Origin: an uncultured bacterium
GTDB taxonomy: Bacteria; Actinomycetota; Coriobacteriia; Coriobacteriales; Coriobacteriaceae
Assembly (NCBI GenBank): GCA_905216175.1
Contig: CAJMSV010000002.1
Coordinates: 1-64,000, forward strand
Direction: 5' to 3'
DNA: 64,000 bases
The stretch's first letter is position 1. Each line of letters begins with the position of its first letter. Shown in pieces: positions 16,469 through 25,113 of the stretch. A program made the translations under genes and the position numbers. The notes beneath the pieces were generated by a model. The model ran no database searches, was not told the DNA's origin, and saw only the letters and a list, made by a program, of their open reading frames with translations.

Positions 16469-18247
16469 ATGGACGCCATCGTAAAGATGCTCGAAAAGCA
16501 TCAACCGTTCTTCGAGAAGATCTCGAGAAACATCTACCTCCAGGCCATCAAAGACGGATTCCTTGGGTGCATGCCCATCGTCCTTACCTCTTCGATCTTT
16601 CTGCTGATCGCCACGCTTCCCGGCGTAGTCGGCATCACGCTGCCCCAGCCGCTCATCGACTGGTGCAACAAGCTGTACAACTTCACCATGGGCGTCATGG
16701 GCATCATGGTTGCCGGCACCACCGCCAAGAACTTTACGGCTTCCATGAACCGTCGCATGCCCGCCGGCAAGGTGCTCAACGACGGCTCCACCATGGTGGC
16801 CGCCCAGTGCAGCATGCTGCTGCTCGCTGTTACGCAGTTCACCACCAAGTTCAACGGCTCCGAGCTTTCGGTCTTCGATTGCACCAGCATGGGTACGCGC
16901 GGTCTGTTCTCGGCCTATATCGCCGCGTTCATTACCGTGTGGGTCTATAAATTCTGCGTCTCGCGCGATCTGACCATTAAGCTGCCCAAGGAGGTCCCGG
17001 GCGCCATCGCTCAGAACTTCCGCGACATCATCCCCTTCGGTGGCGCTGTCATCATCTGCGGCATCATCGATGTCGTCGTGCGCAACCTCATGGGCGTTCC
17101 GTTCTCCGAGCTGCTTATCAAACTGCTCTCCCCGCTCTTTACCGCTGCAGAAACCTATCCTGGCCTTATCCTTATCCAGGCAGCCACCGCGTTCTTCTGG
17201 TTCATCGGCGTCCACGGCCCCTCGATCGTCCAGCCGGGCATCGACCCCATCCGTCTTGCCAACCAGGCCGAGAACCTGCAGGTTCTGCTGGCCGGTGGTC
17301 ACCCCGCCCATTCCCTCACCTTTAACATGTCGCTCGTGGGTGAGTTCGGCGGCACCGGCGCCACCTTCATCGTGCCGCTTCTGCTGATTCTCTTTATGAA
17401 GTCCAAGCAGCTCAAAGCCGTCGGCAAGGCCTCGATTGTTCCTGTTGCCTTCGCCGTCAACGAACCGCTGCTCTTTGGCGCGCCGATGATCCTTAACCCC
17501 TACATGCTCATCCCCTTTGTTGCCGCCGGCTGCGTCAACGTGAGTGTTGCCAAGTTCTTTATCGATAACGTGGGCATGAACGGCTTCTCCTTCGTGGTGC
17601 CTTGGGCTACCCCTGCCCCCATCGGCATCTTCATCACCTCGAACTTCCTGCTTATCGCCCTGGTATTTGTCGCGATCATCATCTTGCTGGACGCCATCAT
17701 CTACCTGCCGTTCTTGAAGGCATACGATAAGCTGCTCTGCGACCAGGAGGCCGAGCGCGCCGCCGAGCTGGGTCTTGAGTCCGATGGTGCCGCTTCCATC
17801 GCCGCCAACGCCCCTGCGCCCGCTGTCGAGCAGGCTACCGCTTCCGTCGAGCCGACCGCCGCTGCCGCCGACAGCAAGCCTGTCGCCGATCAGTCCGAGC
17901 CCGCCGCCGACGCATCCGCTAAGAAGGATGTCGACGGCCTGAAGGTCCTCGTCCTGTGCGCCGGCGCCGGCACCTCTGCCATGCTCGCCAACGCCATCAA
18001 GGAAGGTGCCGCACAGACCGGAGAGAACATCGCTTCCTCCGCAGGCGCCTATGGCCAGCACACTGCCATCATGGATCAGTACGACGTCATCGTGCTTGCC
18101 CCGCAGGTCCGTAGCTACTACAACGACATGAAGGCCGACACCGATCGCCTGGGCATTAAGCTGCTCGCCCCGCGCGGCAAGGAATATATCGACCTTACCC
18201 GCGACCCCGCTGGCGCCATCAAGTGGCTCCGCGAGAACCTCGACTAG
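16469..18247 (+). CDS. PTS lactose-type EIICB permease 3
   Basis: Fused EIIC-EIIB of 592 residues with GVHGPSIVQP, NEPLLFGAPMILNP and phosphocysteine Cys497 (VLVLCAGAGTSAMLANAI). The linker (about 430-485) is unusually long and Ala/Pro/Glu-rich. A good AAGGAG lies 7 nt before the ATG. It is followed by lacG 3 after 75 nt containing a hairpin. The EIIA must come from elsewhere. Confidence 0.9.
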   Translation: MDAIVKMLEKHQPFFEKISRNIYLQAIKDGFLGCMPIVLTSSIFLLIATLPGVVGITLPQPLIDWCNKLYNFTMGVMGIMVAGTTAKNFTASMNRRMPAGKVLNDGSTMVAAQCSMLLLAVTQFTTKFNGSELSVFDCTSMGTRGLFSAYIAAFITVWVYKFCVSRDLTIKLPKEVPGAIAQNFRDIIPFGGAVIICGIIDVVVRNLMGVPFSELLIKLLSPLFTAAETYPGLILIQAATAFFWFIGVHGPSIVQPGIDPIRLANQAENLQVLLAGGHPAHSLTFNMSLVGEFGGTGATFIVPLLLILFMKSKQLKAVGKASIVPVAFAVNEPLLFGAPMILNPYMLIPFVAAGCVNVSVAKFFIDNVGMNGFSFVVPWATPAPIGIFITSNFLLIALVFVAIIILLDAIIYLPFLKAYDKLLCDQEAERAAELGLESDGAASIAANAPAPAVEQATASVEPTAAAADSKPVADQSEPAADASAKKDVDGLKVLVLCAGAGTSAMLANAIKEGAAQTGENIASSAGAYGQHTAIMDQYDVIVLAPQVRSYYNDMKADTDRLGIKLLAPRGKEYIDLTRDPAGAIKWLRENLD

Positions 18248-18261
18248 CTCCTCCCTCTGTT

Positions 18262-18288
18262 GGTGCCCGGATCCCCAGTTCGGGCACC
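18262..18288 (+). terminator. Intra-operon hairpin between EIICB 3 and lacG 3
   Basis: GGTGCCCG pairs with CGGGCACC; no T-tract follows. All three EIICB/lacG gaps hold such a hairpin. Confidence 0.45.
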
Positions 18289-18322
18289 TCCCCCTATTCG
18301 TATCCCACAGACAGGATGACTC

Positions 18323-19744
18323 ATGACCAACCCCATGCAGTTCCCCGACGGCTTTGTGTTTGGCGGCGCCACCGCCGCTTACCAGGTTGAGGGCGAGCCC
18401 CGCACGCACGGCAAGGGCAAAGTGCCCTGGGACGATTTCCTGGCAGCTCAGGGTCGCTTCTCCCCCGATCCCGCAAGCGATTTCTACAACAAGTACCCGG
18501 TCGATATCGACCTGTGCCAGCGCTTCGGCATCAACGGCATCCGTGTCTCCATCGCTTGGAGCCGCATCTTCCCCAACGGCACTGGTGAGATTAACCCCGA
18601 GGGCATTGCCTTCTATCACGAGCTTTTTGCCACCTGCAACAAAGCTGGCGTTATCCCCTATGTCACGCTCGATCACTTCGATACGCCCGAGGCCGTTTAC
18701 CAGAACGGCGGCGAGGGCTTCCTGACGCGCACGACAATCGACGCCTTTGTCGAGTACGCCAAGTTCTGCTTTGCCGAGTTCACCGAGGTCAAGCACTGGT
18801 TTACCTTTAACGAGATTCCCGCGACCGCCGAGGGCAGCTTTATCGTCGGCAACTGGCCGCACGGCGAGAAGTATCGCCTGGACAAGGCTTTCCAGCTCAT
18901 GCACAACATGATGGTGGCCCACGCCAAGGCTGTCGTCGCCTTCCATGAGGGCGGCTTTGAGGGCGAGATCGGCATTGTCCAGAACCTGGAGCCCAAGTAT
19001 CCCCTCGACCCCAACAACGCCGCCGACTGCGAGGCAGCTCGCATGGCCGACGTCATCAACAACCGCTGGGTACTCGACGCCACCTTCCGCGGCCACTATG
19101 CAGCCGACACCATGGAGGCTGCGACCAAGCTGGCCCATATCGCCGGCGGCGAGCTCGACGTCCGCGACGAGGACATCGCCGCGCTGACCGCCGCGCTCCC
19201 CTACAACGATTGCCTGGGCGTCAACACCTACAAGTGCCAATTCCTGCGTGCCGCAGAGGGCGAAAACGACATCAACCACAATGGCACCGGCGACAAGGGA
19301 TCCTCGCGCTGGTTCCTCAAGGGCGTTGGCGAGTCATGCGTGCGCGAAGGCGTACCCACCACCGATTGGGACTGGATCATCTATCCCGAGGGCCTGTACG
19401 ATCTGCTGCTCCGCATTAAGAACGATTACCCCAACTACAAAAAGATCTACATCACCGAGAACGGCATGGGCTATAAGGACGACTTCGAGGCCGGCTTTAT
19501 CGACGACGCCCCTCGTATCGACTACATGCGTCAGCATCTCGCGTGGATCCTCAAGGCGATTGACGGCGGCGTGAACGTCGACGGCTACTTTGTGTGGTCG
19601 CTGCAGGACCAGTTCTCCTGGACCAACGGCTATAACAAGCGCTACGGCCTGTTCTACATCGACTTTGAGACCCAGAAGCGCTATCCCAAGGCGAGCGCGT
19701 ACTGGTACAAGAACGTCGCGGAGACCGGCCTGCTCATGGCCTAG
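18323..19744 (+). CDS. lacG: 6-phospho-beta-galactosidase 3 (GH1)
   Basis: GH1 enzyme of 473 residues, closest to copy 1. It carries acid/base Glu164 (TFNEI), nucleophile Glu379 (ITENGMG) and SWTNGYNKRYG for phosphate and galactose recognition. Differences from copy 1 include TLDHFD in place of TLHHFD and an insertion YQNGGEGF, both near the active-site rim, which may change substrate preference. AGGATGACTC precedes the ATG. A strong terminator ends the operon. Confidence 0.89.
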   Translation: MTNPMQFPDGFVFGGATAAYQVEGEPRTHGKGKVPWDDFLAAQGRFSPDPASDFYNKYPVDIDLCQRFGINGIRVSIAWSRIFPNGTGEINPEGIAFYHELFATCNKAGVIPYVTLDHFDTPEAVYQNGGEGFLTRTTIDAFVEYAKFCFAEFTEVKHWFTFNEIPATAEGSFIVGNWPHGEKYRLDKAFQLMHNMMVAHAKAVVAFHEGGFEGEIGIVQNLEPKYPLDPNNAADCEAARMADVINNRWVLDATFRGHYAADTMEAATKLAHIAGGELDVRDEDIAALTAALPYNDCLGVNTYKCQFLRAAEGENDINHNGTGDKGSSRWFLKGVGESCVREGVPTTDWDWIIYPEGLYDLLLRIKNDYPNYKKIYITENGMGYKDDFEAGFIDDAPRIDYMRQHLAWILKAIDGGVNVDGYFVWSLQDQFSWTNGYNKRYGLFYIDFETQKRYPKASAYWYKNVAETGLLMA

Positions 19745-19766
19745 TTTCCGCCGCATACCCCCTGTC

Positions 19767-19816
19767 GGCCGCATGCGAATCCCTCCACGGGTTCGCATGC
19801 GGCCTTTTTGTTTTTG
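19767..19816 (+). terminator. Terminator of set 3
   Basis: A 13-bp stem (GGCCGCATGCGAA and complement) is followed by TTTTTGTTTTTGG. Confidence 0.85.
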
Positions 19817-19834
19817 GTGAGCCCGAGCGAATCA

Positions 19835-20055
19835 TTCGTCTCGATCTGTAACATCTAGCAGGGATTTTCGGTCCTACCTGTTACAGATCAAGACAAACGA
19901 GCGGTCCGAACTTGAAGATCTCGATCTGTAACACGTAGCCCGGTTTTTCACGTCTACCTGTTACAGATCGAGACAAACGGGTAGCCCGAAGCAGAATATC
20001 TCGATCTGTAACATCTAACTCGGTTTTCTACTCCCAACTGTTACAGATTGAGATA
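19835..20055. repeat. REP-like palindromic repeat triplet C
   Basis: Three units at 19835-19898, 19916-19978 and 19997-20055. The first two follow the two-type order of pairs A and B; the third is a diverged copy. The triplet fills most of the 376-bp gap between lacG 3 and the toxin-antitoxin pair. Confidence 0.75.
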
Positions 20056-20120
20056 ATTCGACGACGCCGACGTTTTAATATACCGTGGTACAATTATGTC
20101 ACGACGCAAAGGAGGTTCCC

Positions 20121-20387
20121 ATGTCCGCTTGTGTGCCCGTCCGAGATATGAAGGATACTGCCACATTCACCGCACTTGTTGAGTCTGAGCGCGACGTTAC
20201 CGTTACCAAGAACGGCTACGAGGCCATGCACTGCATCAGCAGCGACCAGTATCGCCTCATGCAAGAAGAAATCGCCAAGGCAAAACTGCTGTCTCGTATG
20301 ATGTTGGCAGAAGACGAAATATCGCAAGGCGACTATAGCGACTACGACTCCTTCGCGACCGCGATACGAGACAAATATGACCTATAA
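20121..20387 (+). CDS. Type II antitoxin, Phd/YefM-like
   Basis: Small acidic protein of 88 residues. The N-terminal half (VPVRDMKDTATFTALVES, then VTVTKNGYEAMHCISSDQY) resembles the Phd/YefM DNA-binding fold. The C-terminal tail is acidic and probably wraps the toxin. The ATG at 20121 is chosen for its AAAGGAGG site 5-6 nt upstream; a GTG-like upstream extension is less likely. It overlaps the toxin gene by 11 nt. A TACAAT box at 20089 is a possible -10. Confidence 0.75.
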   Translation: MSACVPVRDMKDTATFTALVESERDVTVTKNGYEAMHCISSDQYRLMQEEIAKAKLLSRMMLAEDEISQGDYSDYDSFATAIRDKYDL

Positions 20388-20682
20388 CGTCGTCATACTC
20401 AAAAGCGCGCGATATGAGTACGAGAGTATCGTCGGATACCTTGCCCAGATTCTCAAGAATCCGCGCGCAGCAGGCAATTTTGTCGCTGAGTTTGAATATC
20501 AGCTTGATCTGCTTCGCGAGCAGCCACTCCTACGTCCCCTCTCGCACATGCAAGAGTTGGCGGCACGTAATTACCGATCGTTTCCCGTCAACAACTACGT
20601 GTGTCTTTACAAGTTTGAGCACGAAACGATCTATATCGCCCACGTCTTTCATCAGTCACAGGACTACGCCCGCCTGGTCTAA
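20377..20682 (+). CDS. RelE/ParE-family toxin
   Basis: Protein of 101 residues with the RelE/ParE beta-alpha pattern (MTYNVVILKSARYEYESIVGYL at the start, and a C-terminal NNYVCLYKFEHETIYIAHVFH). Members cleave mRNA on ribosomes or poison gyrase; which applies here is not visible. The overlap with the preceding antitoxin supports a type II toxin-antitoxin operon. Confidence 0.78.
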   Translation: MTYNVVILKSARYEYESIVGYLAQILKNPRAAGNFVAEFEYQLDLLREQPLLRPLSHMQELAARNYRSFPVNNYVCLYKFEHETIYIAHVFHQSQDYARLV

Positions 20683-20779
20683 CCCACAAGCTGAATACTT
20701 GGCCCGAGCACATTTGCGCGTCAACGTGAAGCGGTAATCCCCGAGCCAGCAGGGGCAGAAGTATCGCCTGCAGTGTTAG

Positions 20780-21220
20780 CTAGCAAATGACCTGCGTGTG
20801 CTCCTCGATGGCGGAGCGATCCGCGGCGGCGATGCCCGGTTCGCACACCACGGCGTCCAAGCTGTCCAGGCGGCAGAAGGTGTAGAAGTCGCGCTTGCCA
20901 ATCTTGCTGGAATCGGCGATCAGATAGCGCGAGTCGGCCTTGCTAAAGGCGAGCTGCTGGATACGACCCTCATCCATATTGGACGTAGACACGTCGCCAT
21001 CCAGAATGCCGTTGGCGCCGATAAACGCTGCATCGATGCCCAGCGCACGCAGGGTATCCTCGGCCGTTGGTCCCACAAAAGCGGCGGTGCGGCGACGGTA
21101 CATACCGCCCACGAGGCACAGGTCGCAGTCTTCGCGTGCCTCGAGCAGGCTAAAGGCCGAAAGCGAATTGGTCACATAGATGGAAGGCAGCTTGTCGGTG
21201 ACTCGGAGAGCGCCAATGCG
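20780..21220 (-). pseudogene. 3' fragment of a deoR-type regulator gene
   Basis: The last 130 codons are almost identical to the C-terminal half of the intact DeoR protein at 25374-26138, from TNSLS to EEHTQVIC, and the 3' flank (CTAGCAAATGACCTGCGT) is shared too. The DNA-binding domain is missing. Upstream of a possible GTG at 21175 a few residues of DeoR-like character (DKLPSIYVTNSLS) can still be read, ending at an in-frame TGA near 21228, so degradation rather than a functional short protein is likely. Confidence 0.75.
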
Positions 21221-21267
21221 ATCTCACGACGGCTGCGCTCATTGTCTCAATTAGCTACTCAACGAAA

Positions 21268-21302
21268 TACGGCCCCGCAGCTCAATAAGCTGCGGGGCCG
21301 TA
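21268..21302 (-). terminator. Hairpin after EIICB 4
   Basis: A perfect 15-bp stem (TACGGCCCCGCAGCT and complement) with a 5-nt loop lies between the EIICB 4 stop and the deoR fragment. The T-tract on the minus strand is weak (TATTTCGTT). Confidence 0.65.
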
Positions 21303-21337
21303 CCATACACCGACGGATCAACGACGAAGTGCATCTA

Positions 21338-23032
21338 CTATTTGGCCAGCTCCTGAACGATCCAGTCAATTGCACCTTCGGGATCGTTGGTAAGGTCAAT
21401 ATACTGCTTGCCCCTTGTGGTGAGCAGTTTAATTCCAAGGCGATCGGTATCGGCCTTCATAGCGTCATAGTACATGCGTGCCTGGGGCGCCAGAACAATC
21501 ACGTTGTACTGATTCATCGTCTCATAGTGGCTTCCGTACGCACCGGACTGAGAAACCAGATCGATACCCTTAGCAGCGGCACCTTCGCGAAGAGCATTTG
21601 CCAAGAGAGTCGAGGTGCCGGCACCCTGGCAAAGCACAAGCACGCGGATCTGCTCCGCCTTGTCCTTTACCGCCTCGAGAGCTTTTGCGACATTTTCCTG
21701 TGCGGCAATAGCATCTGCATCCGAGGTTCCTGCAGTCTCCTTTGCAGACTCTTCCAAACAAAGCTGATGGTCATACGCCTTGCAGAACGGATAGTAAATC
21801 ACAAAGTCAACGACCAACAGCACTGCCATCAATACGAGAGAACGCAGATCGAGACCCGTGGTGAGGAACGCACCAATTGGGCCGGGAAGCGCCCACGGCA
21901 TGGTATACATGGGGGCGTTCATTCCAATTACGTCAATGAAAAACTTACCGATTATGGCGTTGACCATAGGAGCCGCTAGGAAGGGCACGAACATATAGGG
22001 ATTGAGAACGATCGGCATACCGAAGAGAACGGGCTCGTTAACTCCAAAAATCACCGGGATAATCGATGCCTTGCCCATGGCTTTAAGCTGCTTGGAGCGC
22101 ATAAACATGATCAGGATAATAGGAACGATGAACGTGCAGCCAGAACCGCCCAGACCGCCGATGAAGCTTGTAAAGTCCTGCGTGAGAGCAATTGACGGGT
22201 GTCCACCTGCTTGGAAAACCTCAAGATTGGTAACGGTATTGCCGTAGAGCGCAGCATTGATCGGACTCATGACAACCGAAGCACCGTGGATACCCATAAA
22301 TTGGAAAAGCGCGACCGCGCCTTCGATAAGCGCCATGCCAGGATAGGTGTCGACCGCGGAGAACAGCGGCGAGATGAGAGCGGATACCAAATTGGCGAAC
22401 GGCACAGCAAGCAGCTTGCGGCTCGCAAGATCGATAAAAGCGCACGCAAGGATCGAAAACCCAAATGCAAAGATATCGCGAAAACTCTGCGCAATAGAGC
22501 CAGGGACCTCTTTGGGAAGCTTGATCGTCACATTATGGCTAATGCACACCTTATAGATATTAACGGTCAAGAATGCGGCTACGAACGCAGCGAGAAAACC
22601 CTTGGTTCCCATATAGCCGGTTTCAAAAACAGATGTATCTGCTCCGCCAATCGAGACAACATCGTTTGTCACCGATAGCAAGAGCATGCCGCACATGGCA
22701 CAAACCATGCACGAGGTGGGGTTGAGAGATTTACCCGAAGGCATGCGACGGTTCATCGACATGGCAAGTGAGCTCGCCGTGGTGCCGGCCACCATAATGC
22801 CAAGAAGTCCCATGGTATATGCATAGATTTTATTGAAGAAATCCAGCACCTCAGACGGAAGCGCGATGCCTACATAGGCAGGGAGCGTCGAAAGAAGAAG
22901 GAACAGGCTCGAGAACAGCACAATTGGCATATTCGAGAGAAAGCCATCCTTAATCGCCACCAGATAAATGTTCCTCGAGATTTTGTCGAAGAGGGGCTGG
23001 TGTTTTTCAAGGAATTTGACGATAGCGTCCAT
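21338..23032 (-). CDS. PTS lactose/cellobiose-type EIICB permease 4
   Basis: Fused EIIC-EIIB of 564 residues from the ATG at 23032, chosen for the AAAGGAT 7 nt upstream. EIIC motifs read GIHGASVVMSP and NEPVLFGMPIVLNP, deviating from the GPS and LLFAAP forms of permeases 1-3. The EIIB phosphocysteine is Cys468 (VLVLCQGAGTSTLLANAL). No glycosidase accompanies it; instead a TIM-barrel-like protein and a GntR regulator lie divergently. Base composition is visibly less GC-rich than sets 1-3, suggesting separate acquisition. Confidence 0.88.
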   Translation of the reverse strand: MDAIVKFLEKHQPLFDKISRNIYLVAIKDGFLSNMPIVLFSSLFLLLSTLPAYVGIALPSEVLDFFNKIYAYTMGLLGIMVAGTTASSLAMSMNRRMPSGKSLNPTSCMVCAMCGMLLLSVTNDVVSIGGADTSVFETGYMGTKGFLAAFVAAFLTVNIYKVCISHNVTIKLPKEVPGSIAQSFRDIFAFGFSILACAFIDLASRKLLAVPFANLVSALISPLFSAVDTYPGMALIEGAVALFQFMGIHGASVVMSPINAALYGNTVTNLEVFQAGGHPSIALTQDFTSFIGGLGGSGCTFIVPIILIMFMRSKQLKAMGKASIIPVIFGVNEPVLFGMPIVLNPYMFVPFLAAPMVNAIIGKFFIDVIGMNAPMYTMPWALPGPIGAFLTTGLDLRSLVLMAVLLVVDFVIYYPFCKAYDHQLCLEESAKETAGTSDADAIAAQENVAKALEAVKDKAEQIRVLVLCQGAGTSTLLANALREGAAAKGIDLVSQSGAYGSHYETMNQYNVIVLAPQARMYYDAMKADTDRLGIKLLTTRGKQYIDLTNDPEGAIDWIVQELAK

Positions 23033-23100
23033 AACACATCCTTTCATGATTCCCGGGCACACAACGATTTATCCGGACTCAACCGTCGTCGTCCCCGTTT

Positions 23101-23124
23101 GTATCCACTTATGTAAGTGAATAC
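23101..23124. promoter_or_regulatory. Palindromic operator candidate upstream of EIICB 4
   Basis: The 24-bp near-palindrome GTATCCACTTA-TG-TAAGTGAATAC lies 69 bp before the EIICB 4 start. GntR-type regulators bind such sites; the one at 24382-25101 is the natural candidate. The 356-bp gap 23033-23388 contains no gene. Confidence 0.5.
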
Positions 23125-23218
23125 GTTCTTGTGCGAAATGTAATATCATTTGCGCGATTTGTCATAACCAATTCTTTTTCCGCTTTGTCGATATGTCAAG
23201 AATTCAAATACTTATTCG

Positions 23219-23227
23219 GTGAACGGT
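23219..23227 (-). promoter_or_regulatory. ACCGTTCAC site pointing at EIICB 4
   Basis: GTGAACGGT on the plus strand, with the extended match ACCGTTCACCGAA on the minus strand. No clear second copy lies at 21 bp. Confidence 0.35.
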
Positions 23228-23292
23228 AGTTGATTAATTTAAGGTTTTCCCAGCTAATGGCTATTTTTTCCGAGCAGTACAATAAGTTTGCA

Positions 23293-23301
23293 ACCGTTCA
23301 C
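23293..23301 (+). promoter_or_regulatory. ACCGTTCAC site pointing at the 23389 gene
   Basis: ACCGTTCACCGAT, the same core as the other PTS promoters and divergent from the site at 23219. No clear 21-bp partner. Confidence 0.35.
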
Positions 23302-23324
23302 CGATTGGATATAACATATTGAAT

Positions 23325-23342
23325 ATATTGTTGTAACAATAT
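23325..23342. promoter_or_regulatory. Palindrome upstream of the 23389 gene
   Basis: ATATTGTTGTAACAATAT is a palindrome with 8-bp arms, 46 bp before the start codon. Possible operator. Confidence 0.4.
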
Positions 23343-23388
23343 TAGAGACAATGTCACAAGCCTGTCGTTCTAGTCAAAGGAAGTAACA

Positions 23389-24309
23389 ATGCCCAAACGA
23401 TTACTGAACATGTCCGCATCCGATTTTGCCGCCACGTCACCCATGGATCTAAAACAGGCAATTCTGGCTTCCGAGGGACGTACCATCATGGCGGAAAACG
23501 TACCCTCTTCCCAATTTCTCGGCGGCGTTACTAATGCAGAAATCGAACGTGCCGCAGGTGCCGACCTGCTTCTGTTTAACGCGCTCGATGTGTTCGATCC
23601 AGTTATTGCCGGTATTCCAGATGATCTCAATGAAAACCCGGTCACTTGGGTGAAGCGAGCATGCGGAAGGCCCATTGGCGTCAATCTGGAGCCAGTTGAT
23701 AACGAGGCAGAGATGTCTGAATCCCGAACGGAAATCCCCATGGGTCGTCGCGTCTCTCCCAAGACCTTAGAAAAGGCTAACGAACTCGGATTTGATTTTA
23801 TCTGCCTGACGGGCAACCCTGGAACCGGCGTCTCCAACGATGCAATCGCCCATTCGATTAAACTCTCCAAAGAGCATTTCAATGGCCTGGTCATAGCCGG
23901 AAAAATGCATGGAGCGGGCGTTGCGGAACCTGTCATGACACTCGAAATAGCGCGCAAGTTTGTTGATCTCGGCGTCGATATCCTTCTCGTGCCAGCCCCC
24001 TACACTGTCCCTTGCTTCCAAGAAGCAGACCTGCGCGCCATCGTAGACTTTGTACGATCACACAACGTAGGCAAGTCAATTGAAGATAAGGTTCTCGTCA
24101 TGGCGGCGAACGGGACCAGTCAAGACTCCTGCGACAGCGAGACCATTAAGAAAATAGGCCTTGCAGCAAAAGCCGCTGGCGCTGACCTCCAACATATCGG
24201 GGACTCCATGAACGGTATTTGTCTGCCCCAGAATATCTTCACGCTTGGACAAGCCCTTCGTGGATACAGGCATCAGATCGTCATGCTGAGCCGCTCTGTG
24301 ATACGTTAA
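23389..24309 (+). CDS. PTS-associated TIM-barrel-like protein of unknown function
   Basis: Protein of 306 residues resembling proteins encoded beside cellobiose/lactose-type PTS genes in Firmicutes, whose role I cannot state. Alternating hydrophobic strands (LLLFNALDVF, GVNLEP, FDFICLTGNPGTGV, GLVIAGKMHGAGV, VDILLVPAPYTVP, VLVMAANGTSQDS, GADLQHIGD) look like the strands of a beta/alpha barrel, with a conserved N-terminal SEGRTIMAENV. AAAGGAAG lies 5 nt before the ATG. The GntR gene follows 72 nt downstream and EIICB 4 is divergent, so it probably handles a PTS-imported phospho-sugar. Not secreted; no membrane segment. Confidence 0.6.
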   Translation: MPKRLLNMSASDFAATSPMDLKQAILASEGRTIMAENVPSSQFLGGVTNAEIERAAGADLLLFNALDVFDPVIAGIPDDLNENPVTWVKRACGRPIGVNLEPVDNEAEMSESRTEIPMGRRVSPKTLEKANELGFDFICLTGNPGTGVSNDAIAHSIKLSKEHFNGLVIAGKMHGAGVAEPVMTLEIARKFVDLGVDILLVPAPYTVPCFQEADLRAIVDFVRSHNVGKSIEDKVLVMAANGTSQDSCDSETIKKIGLAAKAAGADLQHIGDSMNGICLPQNIFTLGQALRGYRHQIVMLSRSVIR

Positions 24310-24381
24310 GGTTACCTTGCCCACGTTACATCCCGACTGAGGCAACCATCAGGTATAACCAACATGCAAACTGAGGCTCTA

Positions 24382-25101
24382 ATGCTCGATACACACGAAA
24401 AACGGCCACTCTATTTACAGCTCACCGACGCGCTGCTCAAGCAGATCGTCGATGAATATCAAGCAGACGATAAACTTCCAACAGAAATGGAACTCTGCGA
24501 CGAATACGCCGTAAGCAGAACAACCGTCCGACTTGCCATGAGTGAGCTGGAGCGTCGTGGAAGTATCTATCGAATCCAAGGTAAGGGATCGTTTGTTGCA
24601 CCGAAACGCGTTAGCGAGCTCAATTCACTTTTAGACTTTGACTTTGCAAGCCATTGCGATGGCGTTGATCCGGATGCCATCACCAAACATTTCGGCGGCC
24701 TCACATCAGGTCGTCCAATTTCCGTAATGATGCTCCAACAATTTGGATGTCAAAGTCGCGATGAAATTCAGCGTCTTGAATTGACCTACGAACTTGAAGG
24801 CAGCTTCATAGGCGCTGATACGTTTTTCATTTCAAAGTCGCGCGTTCCGAATAACCAGTTAGATTTTCAGGCATTTAGCAGAATCATGGACGACTTGTCC
24901 AAGTCTATCCAATCTGTTAGGGAAAGCTATAGAGCACGTCAGCTTAGCGATTCCGAAGCCAGTAATTATGGTGTTGCAAAACTTCCGGTCATCGAACTGA
25001 CTCATTATGCTTACGACTCCGGAGGCAAACTAATCTCAATTGTCTGCCGCACCGTCTTAACTGGGCGGGTCCCTTATCAAAACTTTATTTTCAAGTCCTA
25101 A
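24382..25101 (+). CDS. GntR-family regulator with UTRA-type effector domain
   Basis: Regulator of 239 residues. A GntR winged helix ([17 protein letters not shown], then [41 protein letters not shown], about residues 8-72) precedes a UTRA/HutC-type ligand domain. The ATG at 24382 has GAGG 5 nt upstream; the ATG at 24364 would add six residues. It probably controls the divergent EIICB 4 and the upstream gene through the palindromes at 23101 and 23325. Its codons are less GC-rich than those of neighbouring sets. Confidence 0.85.
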   Translation: MLDTHEKRPLYLQLTDALLKQIVDEYQADDKLPTEMELCDEYAVSRTTVRLAMSELERRGSIYRIQGKGSFVAPKRVSELNSLLDFDFASHCDGVDPDAITKHFGGLTSGRPISVMMLQQFGCQSRDEIQRLELTYELEGSFIGADTFFISKSRVPNNQLDFQAFSRIMDDLSKSIQSVRESYRARQLSDSEASNYGVAKLPVIELTHYAYDSGGKLISIVCRTVLTGRVPYQNFIFKS

Positions 25102-25113
25102 TGTTCTTTTTCT

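Noticed and set aside
16379..19279. 966-codon open frame on the minus strand opposite EIICB 3 and lacG 3
   Set aside because: It is a GC-skew shadow of two well-supported genes on the other strand; its translation is low-complexity and matches no family.
19835..20055. Repeat triplet as a CRISPR array
   Set aside because: Units are long palindromes of two types with short, similar gaps, not identical 25-37 bp repeats with unique spacers; no cas genes are present.
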